A stretch of DNA of 7,456 nucleotides from Rhodobiaceae bacterium (lineage in GTDB: Bacteria; Pseudomonadota; Alphaproteobacteria; Parvibaculales; Parvibaculaceae), in the NCBI GenBank assembly GCA_002746275.1, contig NVWR01000002.1:148433-155888 (forward strand), in the 5' to 3' direction. A model generated the notes under the pieces. The model made no database searches, was not told where the DNA came from, and saw nothing but the letters and a program-made list of their open reading frames with translations. The number at the start of each line of letters is the position of its first letter. Positions within the stretch are counted from its first letter, which is position 1. The position numbers and the translations under genes were made by a program. Positions 1 to 5,906 of the stretch are shown here, piece by piece.

Positions 1-159
1 TGCCCTTTCGCGACAGTGGGAAACCTCGCCCGTTGCCGTATCAAGGCGCAGGAAACCGTCATCCGTCTCGGTCATGGAGTAGCGTGCGTCGGCGGCCAGT
101 GCCGCCCCGCTCACCATCAACCCGGCGCTGAGAAACAGCGCTGCCCCAGTCATTTTCAT
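1..159 (-). CDS. Exported protein of unknown function, N-terminal part (53 codons, cut by window edge)
   Basis: The reading frame starts at ATG 159-157 and stays open to base 1, so only the N-terminal 53 residues are visible. They begin MKMTGAALFLSAGLMVSGAALAA, described here as a Lys-containing start, a hydrophobic stretch (residues 5-20) and an Ala-x-Ala-type cleavage site near residues 21-23, which is a clear Sec signal peptide. The mature start reads RYSMTETDDGFLRLDTATGE, followed by VSHC. That RYSM...GFLRLDT.TG...C pattern recalls small periplasmic hypothetical proteins common in Alphaproteobacteria; the function is not known to me. A GAGGTGA ribosome-binding site lies just upstream, which supports the start. 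A second ATG is at codon 3. It lies 96 nt downstream of the hydrolase gene on the same strand, so it could be cotranscribed or have its own promoter; I see no strong promoter in the gap. Confidence 0.75.
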   Translation of the reverse strand, partial: MKMTGAALFLSAGLMVSGAALAADARYSMTETDDGFLRLDTATGEVSHCRERA

Positions 160-255
160 GTCTGCTCACCTCAAATTATCGCGTACCCACGGCCAAAATG
201 CCCGCCGAATGCGGCAAGAATGGGACTTGTCCGAAAATTGGCAGACAGCGGTCGT

Positions 256-1185
256 TCAGCCGTCTTTTTGTGCTGAAATCCGGTTCTCCAACCCGATGAT
301 TTCGCGGCGGACAATGTCCGGATATTCCATTGGCAGAAAATGGGTCGCCGTGCCGATGCGTAGAATTGTCGCTCGCTTGTCCTGCCTGCCGATGATTTGA
401 GGCGCGTCGCCCCGGCACGTTGAGCCAATGCCTGCATAGAGAAGTGTTATGGGGCAGGTCACTTTGCCCAACGCGGAAAATGTATGATGATTGTGGCCAC
501 GAAAGTTGGCTGCTTCCCAGGCGGGGGCGCAGCTGAGTTCCACTTCGCCCGTCTCCAGATCCCGCGTGCCACCGGCCACATAGTCTTCAATCATTTCTTG
601 AGGCCAGGTTCTGAATGCCCCTCGCCCTGTGTATTTTTCAACGATGGTTGCGCAGTCGGGAAAGATGGAGCGCCTGCGTTCTGCACTGGTGGCCAGATCG
701 TGAGGCCCCAATCTAATCCCCAGCTTCTGCATCAACCCGATCATGCGACCTTGGTGTCGCCGGATCATTACCGGATCAACCAGAACAAGACCCCGCACGA
801 GGTCCGGCCGCCGGGCCGCTGCCAGGATGCTGGTCGTGCCGCCCATTGAGTGACCGCCAAGCAATATGGGGCCCCCGTTCTCCTCGGCAAGCACTTCCAG
901 AAGAGCAACGAGATCATTGCTGTATCTGTTCCAGCCCGTCTGGGTCGCCGGATCTGCGGTGAGGGTCGTTTGGCCATGGCCCCGCGCGTCCCATGCACAG
1001 ATATGGAAATGCTCCGCCAGGGGTACCAACAGCCTGCGATAGGTGAGACCGTTGAAGCCGTTTGCATGGGCGAAATGAAGCGCTGGCAGTCCGGGCTTGC
1101 TCGTCCACTCCAGAAAAGATTGCGCGCCTTCCGGCCCGTCAATCGTGCGCCTCACAGGGTCGGGACCAGATGCATGCATGTTCAC
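256..1185 (-). CDS. Alpha/beta hydrolase, 309 aa
   Basis: This is an alpha/beta-hydrolase fold enzyme that probably acts on an ester or similar bond in the cytoplasm; the substrate cannot be read from sequence. Visible family marks are the oxyanion-side HANGFNG (residues 40-46), the WDARGHG motif (65-71), the nucleophile elbow GHSMGG with Ser113, strand beta6 GLVLVDP ending in Asp137, and GTATHF with the probable catalytic His282. After strand beta7 (ITLLYAGIGSTCRGD, 246-260) the usual acidic residue is replaced by Ser/Thr, so the catalytic acid may instead be Asp137 after beta6, as in some haloalkane dehalogenases; this is inference. A cap domain of roughly 100 residues sits between Ser113 and His282. 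The start is GTG 1185, 7 nt after the stop of the upstream hydrolase; an ATG at codon 3 (1179) is the alternative. The tight spacing implies cotranscription. No signal peptide is visible. Confidence 0.9.
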   Translation of the reverse strand: MNMHASGPDPVRRTIDGPEGAQSFLEWTSKPGLPALHFAHANGFNGLTYRRLLVPLAEHFHICAWDARGHGQTTLTADPATQTGWNRYSNDLVALLEVLAEENGGPILLGGHSMGGTTSILAAARRPDLVRGLVLVDPVMIRRHQGRMIGLMQKLGIRLGPHDLATSAERRRSIFPDCATIVEKYTGRGAFRTWPQEMIEDYVAGGTRDLETGEVELSCAPAWEAANFRGHNHHTFSALGKVTCPITLLYAGIGSTCRGDAPQIIGRQDKRATILRIGTATHFLPMEYPDIVRREIIGLENRISAQKDG

Positions 1186-1192
1186 GAGAGAG

Positions 1193-2371
1193 CTACGCCT
1201 CCAACAGAGATTTTCGTTTCAACCAATCGGTTACCAGAACGACCGCTTCGGCCATTTTGTCTGGTTGCCCGATATAGTAGTGGGTCGCGCCCTCAATGAC
1301 ATGAAACTCTTTGTCGTCGTGCTGTACACCTTTTAACAGGCGCGCCGCATGACTTGGCGTGCAGCCATCGTCCGCGCTGTTTTCGATGACCAGAACCGGC
1401 ACGGAAATGTCGCCGGCACATTCCGGCCCTTTGGCACGTGAATGCTCGTTCGACCATTGCGACAGCCAGGCGCGGAGTGAGGAAAACCGGGCCAGGCCCG
1501 CTGGCATCATGTTCACGGTTTTAGGCTCTCCCATGAAGCACCAGTTGGGGCCCTTGCGGTCATTGGGATCAACTTTGAGATCAAGCCAGCGCGGGTCAGC
1601 CATTGTCCCATGCACGACAAAACAGAACTCTTCGTTGGGCGTACCTGCCTTCTTGAAGGCGTCGAGCTTGGCAAACACAAAATCGTCGATCCTTTTGGAG
1701 CGGGCGACCTGAGCCTCGCGGTAGCGCTTTATGTAGGCGACGGTGTAAGGCGGCTGATTGAGGTTCTCGGGGTCGTAGAGATTGAGCTCAACATCGCGTT
1801 TGCTGAGATCGGTTTCATCCAGAATGGAGGCGTCGAGCCATTCTGTCAGGGTGATCGCGCGGCTCACATGGGCGGCGAGCTGCAAGACCGCGTCGGCGGG
1901 CACGAGGTTTGCGCCCACCACATCCACCGGATCGCCCGCCGGTGTTTGGGTGATGGTCGGCTTCTCGGCCTGGCTTTGATAGAACATGGAGAGCGATCCA
2001 CCCCCAGACCAGCCCGCCAGAATGACTTTCTTGAAACCCAGTTTCTCTTTTGCATATTTGATGTACTGGCCCAGATCGAGGATGACTTTTTCCATGATCA
2101 AGCCGCTGTCATTGTGCGGATACCGGCTGCCACAACAAAGACAATGAACCCCCGCCGCCGCCAGTGCATTGGGCATGGGCAGGAGGTTCATGGTGCCTGT
2201 CGGGTGCATGAAAATGAGCACGGTGTCGGAGGCTGTGTCTGGTTTCAGATACTGACCTTCCACGACAATCGTGTTCAAGGCGCCCGCATAGGTTTCCTTG
2301 AACGCCGACGTTTCTTCCCAATGGAGGAAAATCGGCAACCGTTCAACTTGATATTGTTTCTTGCCAGCCAT
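1193..2371 (-). CDS. Alpha/beta hydrolase, 392 aa, unrelated to its neighbour
   Basis: This is a second alpha/beta-hydrolase fold protein, longer than the simple esterase type and clearly different in sequence from the downstream 309-aa hydrolase. Numbered from ATG 2371, it shows strand and oxyanion-loop residues VLIFMHPTGT (near 51-60), the nucleophile elbow GWSGGG with Ser122, a long middle insertion (about 145-305) rich in charged and aromatic residues, strand PVLVIENSADDG with Asp334 or Asp335 as the acid, and GATHYY with His364. The complete triad argues for an active enzyme; the substrate is unknown. The frame is open upstream to a GTG at 2419 (408 aa), but that GTG has no ribosome-binding site, whereas ATG 2371 is preceded by TTGGAGAC at about 5 nt spacing, so I prefer the shorter form. 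The stop lies 7 nt before the next hydrolase. No signal peptide is seen, so it is probably cytoplasmic. Confidence 0.88.
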   Translation of the reverse strand: MAGKKQYQVERLPIFLHWEETSAFKETYAGALNTIVVEGQYLKPDTASDTVLIFMHPTGTMNLLPMPNALAAAGVHCLCCGSRYPHNDSGLIMEKVILDLGQYIKYAKEKLGFKKVILAGWSGGGSLSMFYQSQAEKPTITQTPAGDPVDVVGANLVPADAVLQLAAHVSRAITLTEWLDASILDETDLSKRDVELNLYDPENLNQPPYTVAYIKRYREAQVARSKRIDDFVFAKLDAFKKAGTPNEEFCFVVHGTMADPRWLDLKVDPNDRKGPNWCFMGEPKTVNMMPAGLARFSSLRAWLSQWSNEHSRAKGPECAGDISVPVLVIENSADDGCTPSHAARLLKGVQHDDKEFHVIEGATHYYIGQPDKMAEAVVLVTDWLKRKSLLEA

Positions 2372-2521
2372 CTTGTCTCCAACCTTGCTTTCGATCCCGT
2401 CATGGGTGTCGAGCGACACAGAACATCACGCAGCAGCTTTGTGTCTGTTTATCAGAGAGCTTAGGGGGCGATTTTAGGAGGGACAAGCGGGGCGGAAAAT
2501 ACGGGCTCGCCGTTGCGTCAC

Positions 2522-2611
2522 TCAGGTTACAAAAATGTCGAACCAGGAACCGATCCACATGAGCGTGGCTACCTGGTAGAGCCCCAAAATCACAAAAGAG
2601 GTGCCGGACAC
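2522..2611 (-). CDS. Possible 29-aa membrane mini-protein downstream of the PACE gene
   Basis: This short frame starts at GTG 2611, 2 nt after the stop codon of the transporter gene, and ends at TGA 2524-2522. An in-frame GTG at 2617 overlaps the transporter stop as GTGA, but the AAGGGG sequence at the transporter's 3' end is better spaced for GTG 2611. The peptide is almost wholly hydrophobic (it includes SFVILGLYQ and VATLMWIGSWFDIFV), with Gln13, Trp19, Trp23 and Asp25, and no Lys or Arg. This fits a single membrane-spanning segment. Position and coupling suggest a small partner or regulator of the transporter, in the manner of known small subunits of efflux pumps; that is inference. It may equally be a chance frame, since 29 codons without a stop is not rare. 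I do not recognise the sequence. Confidence 0.4.
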   Translation of the reverse strand: MSGTSFVILGLYQVATLMWIGSWFDIFVT

Positions 2612-2613
2612 AC

Positions 2614-3081
2614 TCACCCCTTCTGCGTGAGGGTCGTCTTCGCCTTCATCGGAAAGATGATGTCGTAGAGCCAATTGTACGCATAGGTGATGATGGGCGT
2701 TATGAACAGAAAGCCCACATCAATCATCAAGGCAGACAGCAGATCAATTTCCAGGACGAATGCAAGCAGAGGCACTGAGGCGACTAGCAAGACCACCTCA
2801 AAAAGAATGGCATGGAGTGCGCGCAGCCGAGGCGAGCGAGGCTGCAAAGGAAGGTCTAGTCCCAGCAGCGCATGATCAAAAGCGATGTTGAACAGGTAAT
2901 TCCCCACCATCGCGATGATCGACAGCGCCACCCCCAGACCCCCGATCTCGAATGCGGATTTCTCAAAAAAGAACATGCCAAGAGGAATAAAAATTGCCAG
3001 CAACAGGCCCTCGAAGAGAACGGCATGACGGATGCGATCGGGTGTCGTCCGTAATTCAAACTCAGGGTTGGTGCCGCTCAT
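2614..3081 (-). CDS. PACE-family (AceI-like) efflux transporter, 155 aa
   Basis: This is an inner-membrane protein of the proteobacterial antimicrobial compound efflux family, whose members export biocides such as chlorhexidine or small polyamines in exchange for protons. The family's tandem two-domain layout is clear: RIRHAVLFEGLLL (residues 16-28) and RALHAILFEVVLL (87-99) are the two signature repeats, carrying Glu24 (equivalent to the proton-coupling Glu15 of AceI) and Glu95. GNYLFNIAFD (60-69) matches the WN-FN-FD motif except that Trp is replaced by Gly, and YAYNWLYDIIFP (133-144) is the second-domain counterpart. Four membrane helices fall near 18-38, 46-66, 88-108 and 113-137. The length is typical. 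The start ATG 3081 has a weak TGGAA ribosome-binding site. The actual substrate is unknown. It is followed closely by a possible mini-ORF and then by two hydrolase genes on the same strand. Confidence 0.9.
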   Translation of the reverse strand: MSGTNPEFELRTTPDRIRHAVLFEGLLLAIFIPLGMFFFEKSAFEIGGLGVALSIIAMVGNYLFNIAFDHALLGLDLPLQPRSPRLRALHAILFEVVLLVASVPLLAFVLEIDLLSALMIDVGFLFITPIITYAYNWLYDIIFPMKAKTTLTQKG

Positions 3082-3153
3082 TTTTGTTCCAGTATGTTTT
3101 GTCTCGGGGAGCCTACGTTAGCCCCTGCCCTGGCATCAAGTTGATCCTGGTTC

Positions 3154-3190
3154 AAAAAAAGCCTCCGCCGGACATGCTGGCGGAGGCTTT
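3154..3190 (-). terminator. Intrinsic terminator of the acyl-CoA dehydrogenase transcript
   Basis: On the minus strand a perfect stem GCCTCCGCC / GGCGGAGGC (9 bp, arms 3187-3179 and 3169-3161) closes a 9-nt loop and runs straight into seven T residues (3160-3154). The flanking AAA/TTT extends pairing to 12 bp. It begins 31 nt beyond the stop codon of the acyl-CoA dehydrogenase. It is 73 nt upstream of the PACE gene start and so separates the two transcription units. Confidence 0.92.
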
Positions 3191-3220
3191 GATTGCTATC
3201 GGTCCTGATCTCGCATCCAT

Positions 3221-4378
3221 TTAGAGAGTGCGCGAGATGAGTACCTTCATAATTTCGTTTGTGCCGCCGTAAATTTTCTGCACCCGCGCATCGCGGTACA
3301 TGCGGGCAATGGGATATTCATTCATATATCCGTAGCCGCCGTAAAGCTGCAGGCATTCATCCACAACTTCGCACTGCGCATCCGACACCCAATATTTCGC
3401 CATCGACGCTGTCGCCGCATCGAGTTTTCCTTCAAGCAAAAGTCCCGTGCAATAGTCGCAAAAAACTCTTGCTATGGTTGTCTTTGTTTTGGCCTCGGCG
3501 AGTTTGAACTGCGTGTTCTGAAAATCCATCACCGCTTTGCCGAAAGCTTTGCGTTCTTTCACATAATCGATGGTCAGCTCAAGCGCTGCCTCCATCATGG
3601 CAACACCTTGCAGACCAATCTGCAAACGTTCGGCAGGAAGTTGCTGCATCAATTGCACAAAGCCTGCTCCTGGCGTATCCCCAAGCAGGTTAGAAGTCGA
3701 CACACGCACGCTGTCGAAAAACAGTTCGGATGTGTCCTGTCCTTTGAGGCCCACTTTGTCCAGGTTCCGACCACGGCGAAAACCATCCGCCTCATCGGTT
3801 TCCACAATCACGAGGGATGTGCCTTTGGCCCCTCCCGCCGGGTCTGTCTTGCACACAATAATGATCAGGTTTGCCGCCTGCCCATTGGTGATGAAAGTTT
3901 TGGAGCCATCGATCACATATTCATTGCCGTCGAGCTTTGCGGTGGTTTTGATCGCCTGAAGATCAGACCCCGTGCCAGGCTCCGTCATTGCAATCGCACC
4001 AATCAGCTCGCCGCTTGCCATTCTGGGCAGCCAGCGCTGTTTTTGCTCTTCGGTTCCGTAGTGGAAAATGTAGGGCGCGATGATGGCGTTGTGGAGCGAC
4101 GCACCAAAAGACGTGATGCCGCGCTTGCCAAGCTCATGGATGAAAGCTGCTTCGTGGGCAAATGTGCCCCCACCGCCGCCATACTCGGCAGGTGTTGAAG
4201 GACATAGAAGTCCCGCAGCCCCTGCCTTGTTCCAAACTTCGCGGTCGACGATCTCCGCCTTCTCCCAGCCTTCAATATAAGGTTCGAGTTCCTTTTCGCA
4301 GAACTTGCCGACGGCGTTGGCAAATATCTCGACGTCTTCGGTCATCCAGGCGGGTTTTTCAGTCTGCAGCACGGACAT
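3221..4378 (-). CDS. Acyl-CoA dehydrogenase, 385 aa
   Basis: This flavoenzyme introduces the alpha-beta double bond into an acyl-CoA thioester and passes electrons to electron-transferring flavoprotein; it acts in fatty acid or branched-chain amino acid breakdown. All domains are present: the N-terminal helical part, the flavin/substrate motif AMTEPGTGSDL (130-140), the middle beta domain with FITNG (162-166), the helical YVKERKAFGK (272-281), and the C-terminal signature LYGGYGYMNEYPIARMYRDA then QKIYGGTNEIMK (to residue 378). In the MCAD-type position the catalytic Glu is Gly371; the LCAD/isovaleryl-type alternative, Glu250 in PAERLQIGL on helix G, is present. This places the enzyme with the LCAD/IVD-like group; chain specificity cannot be fixed. 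The start ATG 4378 has a strong AAGGAGG at 10 nt spacing. The gene is 142 nt downstream of a LiuR-like regulator, with no terminator evident between, and is followed by a strong terminator. Confidence 0.95.
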   Translation of the reverse strand: MSVLQTEKPAWMTEDVEIFANAVGKFCEKELEPYIEGWEKAEIVDREVWNKAGAAGLLCPSTPAEYGGGGGTFAHEAAFIHELGKRGITSFGASLHNAIIAPYIFHYGTEEQKQRWLPRMASGELIGAIAMTEPGTGSDLQAIKTTAKLDGNEYVIDGSKTFITNGQAANLIIIVCKTDPAGGAKGTSLVIVETDEADGFRRGRNLDKVGLKGQDTSELFFDSVRVSTSNLLGDTPGAGFVQLMQQLPAERLQIGLQGVAMMEAALELTIDYVKERKAFGKAVMDFQNTQFKLAEAKTKTTIARVFCDYCTGLLLEGKLDAATASMAKYWVSDAQCEVVDECLQLYGGYGYMNEYPIARMYRDARVQKIYGGTNEIMKVLISRTL

Positions 4379-4520
4379 GGGCTTTTGTCCTCCTTGTATC
4401 GAAGTATCGAACTATTTCTATCTGCACGGGCGGATCAGGATGGCGCTATTGGGGCGTGGACGGCACACACATCTGTCACCGCCCGTCGCCTCTGGACCAT
4501 CTTTGATCTTCCGTTGCGGC

Positions 4521-4976
4521 TTATGCGTCGGCAGTTGCTTTTTTTGCCAACAGGCTCATGCGCTCGCAGGCCTCCCCAAGCAGCTCGATCTGGACGTTGA
4601 TGTCTTTTTTCTGCTGCTCAAGATTAGCCATCTGTTCGCGGAATTTTTCGAGGGCGATCAGGTACTGCCGTTCGTCTCCATAATTGTCATAGAGATCGAT
4701 CAGCTCCTTGATTTCTCCAAGCGAAAAACCAATCGCCTTGCCGCGCACGATGAGCGCGAGGCGCGCCCGGTCCCGAGGCCGGTACACACGGGTTTGGCCC
4801 TGACGGGTCGGATGCAGCAGGTCTTTGTCTTCGTAGAAGCGGATCGCCCGCGTCGTCACGGTGAATTCTTCCGCAAGCTGGGTGATTGTGTACGTGACAG
4901 AGTCCTGGCCATCTTTGGCGGAGGCATTTTTGTACGTGCCTGCTGCAGCGGATTCTGGGGTGGTCATCTGTTGCAT
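4521..4976 (-). CDS. MerR-family transcriptional regulator, LiuR-like, 151 aa
   Basis: This is a dimeric DNA-binding regulator. The winged-helix part spans residues 28-98: YTITQLAEEF and TVTTRAIRFYEDKDLL form the helix-turn-helix, GQTRVYRPRDRARLALIVRG the wing, and KAIGFSLGEIKELIDLYD the second helical pair. This region closely matches what I recall of Pseudomonas LiuR, which controls leucine/isovalerate breakdown. Residues 103-136 form a dimerisation coiled coil. There is no Cys pair or triad of a metal sensor (only Cys137), so an acyl-CoA-type metabolite is the likelier signal; that is inference. The 27 N-terminal residues before the domain are an Ala/Ser/Thr-rich extension. The start ATG 4976 has AGGGAG 8 nt upstream; a second ATG lies at codon 4. 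The neighbouring acyl-CoA dehydrogenase on the same strand is the obvious target. The promoter carries a palindrome suggesting autoregulation. Confidence 0.92.
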   Translation of the reverse strand: MQQMTTPESAAAGTYKNASAKDGQDSVTYTITQLAEEFTVTTRAIRFYEDKDLLHPTRQGQTRVYRPRDRARLALIVRGKAIGFSLGEIKELIDLYDNYGDERQYLIALEKFREQMANLEQQKKDINVQIELLGEACERMSLLAKKATADA

Positions 4977-5043
4977 GTTCGAAACTCCCTAGTGTTTCTG
5001 GGTTTTCAGCGCAGTTTTCTGCGGCTTTTATTTTTCGGTTGGA

Positions 5044-5072
5044 ACCTTAGTTGACGCTTACGTCAACGTCAA
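5044..5072 (-). promoter_or_regulatory. Predicted promoter of the MerR-type regulator gene
   Basis: On the minus strand, TTGACG (5072-5067) as -35 and TAAGGT (5049-5044) as -10 are separated by 17 nt, and the spacer is filled by the palindrome described separately. Transcription would begin near 5037, giving a leader of about 60 nt before ATG 4976. The -35 is a 5 of 6 match; the -10 is weaker, as is usual for MerR-controlled promoters that need the regulator to distort the spacer. Confidence 0.55.
5051..5066. promoter_or_regulatory. 16-bp palindromic operator, likely for the LiuR-like regulator
   Basis: TTGACG-CTTA-CGTCAA is a perfect 6-bp inverted repeat with a 4-bp centre. It resembles the ACGT-containing palindromes reported for LiuR in Proteobacteria (from memory). 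A third copy of the half-site (CGTCAA, 5067-5072) directly abuts it and doubles as the regulator's -35. The position inside the -35/-10 spacer is diagnostic of MerR-family operators. No second copy was found before the acyl-CoA dehydrogenase gene. Confidence 0.6.
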
Positions 5073-5075
5073 TAT

Positions 5076-5104
5076 TTGATACAGCGATCACAAGCTGGTT
5101 TATC
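5076..5104 (+). promoter_or_regulatory. Possible promoter of the CAP-domain lipoprotein gene
   Basis: TTGATA (5076-5081) and TTTATC (5099-5104) are spaced by 17 nt, pointing away from the regulator's promoter. The start of transcription would be near 5111, giving a leader of about 45 nt. The -10 match is only moderate. The palindromic operator ends 10 bp upstream of this -35, so the regulator might touch both promoters. Confidence 0.35.
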
Positions 5105-5155
5105 CCCGGCTGCGGTCATGATTTAGTGAGCCACCGACATAAGGGGACATGACTG

Positions 5156-5707
5156 ATGGAATTGCCTAAATCGCTGACGAAGATATGTGTTGCCGGTCTG
5201 ATACTCACGCTCGCGGCCTGTGCGTCACCCGGAAATGGGCGTCCAACCCATCCGACTTCCCTGCAAGGGGCCAGCCTCCCTGCGGCGGCATCCCAGCAGG
5301 CCCAGAGCAATACGCCCCTTGGTCGGAGCCTTTTGGCCACCATCAACACCTATCGGACGGCGCCAAACCTTGCTCCCGACCCAACCTTGCAACGCGCGGC
5401 AGCCGTGCATGCCAAGGATATGGCGTTGCGTAACTACCAGAGCCATCACAATCCAGAGGGGCTCGGCCCTCACGAGCGGGTTCTGGCGGTGGACAAGAGA
5501 TTTCAGGGGAGGGTCGCGGAAAATATATGGGGCGGCTCTGCGCTTCCTGGGAAATCTGACGACCAGATGGCGGCTCACATTCTTCAGGGCTGGAATAATA
5601 GTCCGCGCCACCGCACCACCCTGGAAAGCAGCGCCTACTCCCGCACCGGGATCGGCGTCGCGCGTAAAGGGAATGCGATTTATGTGGTTCAGCTGTTTGC
5701 TGAGTGA
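5156..5707 (+). CDS. CAP/SCP-domain lipoprotein, 183 aa
   Basis: This is a lipid-anchored envelope protein with a CAP (SCP/PR-1-like) domain; the family's bacterial members have no single agreed function. Residues 1-21 form a lipoprotein signal peptide with lipobox LAAC and the lipid-carrying Cys22; residue 23 is Ala, not Asp, which favours the outer membrane. A Ser/Pro/Gln/Ala-rich linker (23-52) leads to the domain (about 54-183): LLATINTYR, AAAVHAKDMA with His85, SHHNPEG with His97/His98, RVAENIWGG with Glu122, NNSPRHRTTL with His152, and YSRTGIGVA followed by AIYVVQLFAE at the end. His97 or His98, Glu122 and His152 correspond to the conserved cavity residues. The length is usual for the bacterial type. 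The start ATG 5156 is preceded by AAGGGG at 9 nt spacing; an out-of-frame ATG at 5149 is not used. It is divergent from the MerR regulator. Confidence 0.92.
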   Translation: MELPKSLTKICVAGLILTLAACASPGNGRPTHPTSLQGASLPAAASQQAQSNTPLGRSLLATINTYRTAPNLAPDPTLQRAAAVHAKDMALRNYQSHHNPEGLGPHERVLAVDKRFQGRVAENIWGGSALPGKSDDQMAAHILQGWNNSPRHRTTLESSAYSRTGIGVARKGNAIYVVQLFAE

Positions 5708-5738
5708 TCGCTGCGGTTCTTAACCACCTGTTTACCAT

Positions 5739-5768
5739 AATCCTGCTTGATAAGAGATGAGCAGGATT
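5739..5768. repeat. Perfect 9-bp inverted repeat between the lipoprotein and PodJ-like genes
   Basis: AATCCTGCT (5739-5747) and AGCAGGATT (5760-5768) are exact inverted copies around a 12-nt centre. It lies 32 nt after the lipoprotein stop. There is no T run after either arm, so it is not a standard intrinsic terminator; it could be an RNA 3'-end hairpin, a weak terminator or a protein-binding site. The rest of the 199-nt gap (5708-5906) shows only a TTAACC half-site at 5720-5725 and no gene. Confidence 0.6.
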
Positions 5769-5906
5769 GATTACGCGACCTTGGTATCCGACACCCCAAA
5801 CGCGCAGGAATAGCGCCAAACAACTACATGTTGGGGGGTAACGGCGGGTTTACACAGAATCGCGTGGTCGGTACAGTCAGAAATCGTTAACAGGCATAGT
5901 GATTCG

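Noticed and set aside
2372..2419. GTG 2419 as the start of the 392/408-aa hydrolase
   Set aside because: No ribosome-binding site precedes it, while ATG 2371 has TTGGAGAC at good spacing; the extra 16 residues show no conserved feature.
1610..2464. Long plus-strand open frame (284 codons) opposite the 392-aa hydrolase
   Set aside because: It is antisense to a gene with a complete catalytic triad; its translation shows no recognisable domain, and it is the kind of mirror frame GC-rich coding DNA produces.
2420..2521. TTGTCC-17-TAAGCT as a minus-strand promoter for the hydrolase pair
   Set aside because: Only 4 of 6 and 3 of 6 matches to consensus, with no supporting operator or conservation evidence available.
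4426..4486. 8-bp inverted repeat ACGGGCGG / CCGCCCGT between the regulator and the acyl-CoA dehydrogenase
   Set aside because: The arms are 45 nt apart with no T run; in GC-rich DNA this is likely chance and not a terminator.
4305..5054. Plus-strand open frame (249 codons) across the MerR gene and its upstream region
   Set aside because: It is antisense to a clear MerR-family gene and runs through the regulator's promoter; no domain is visible in it.
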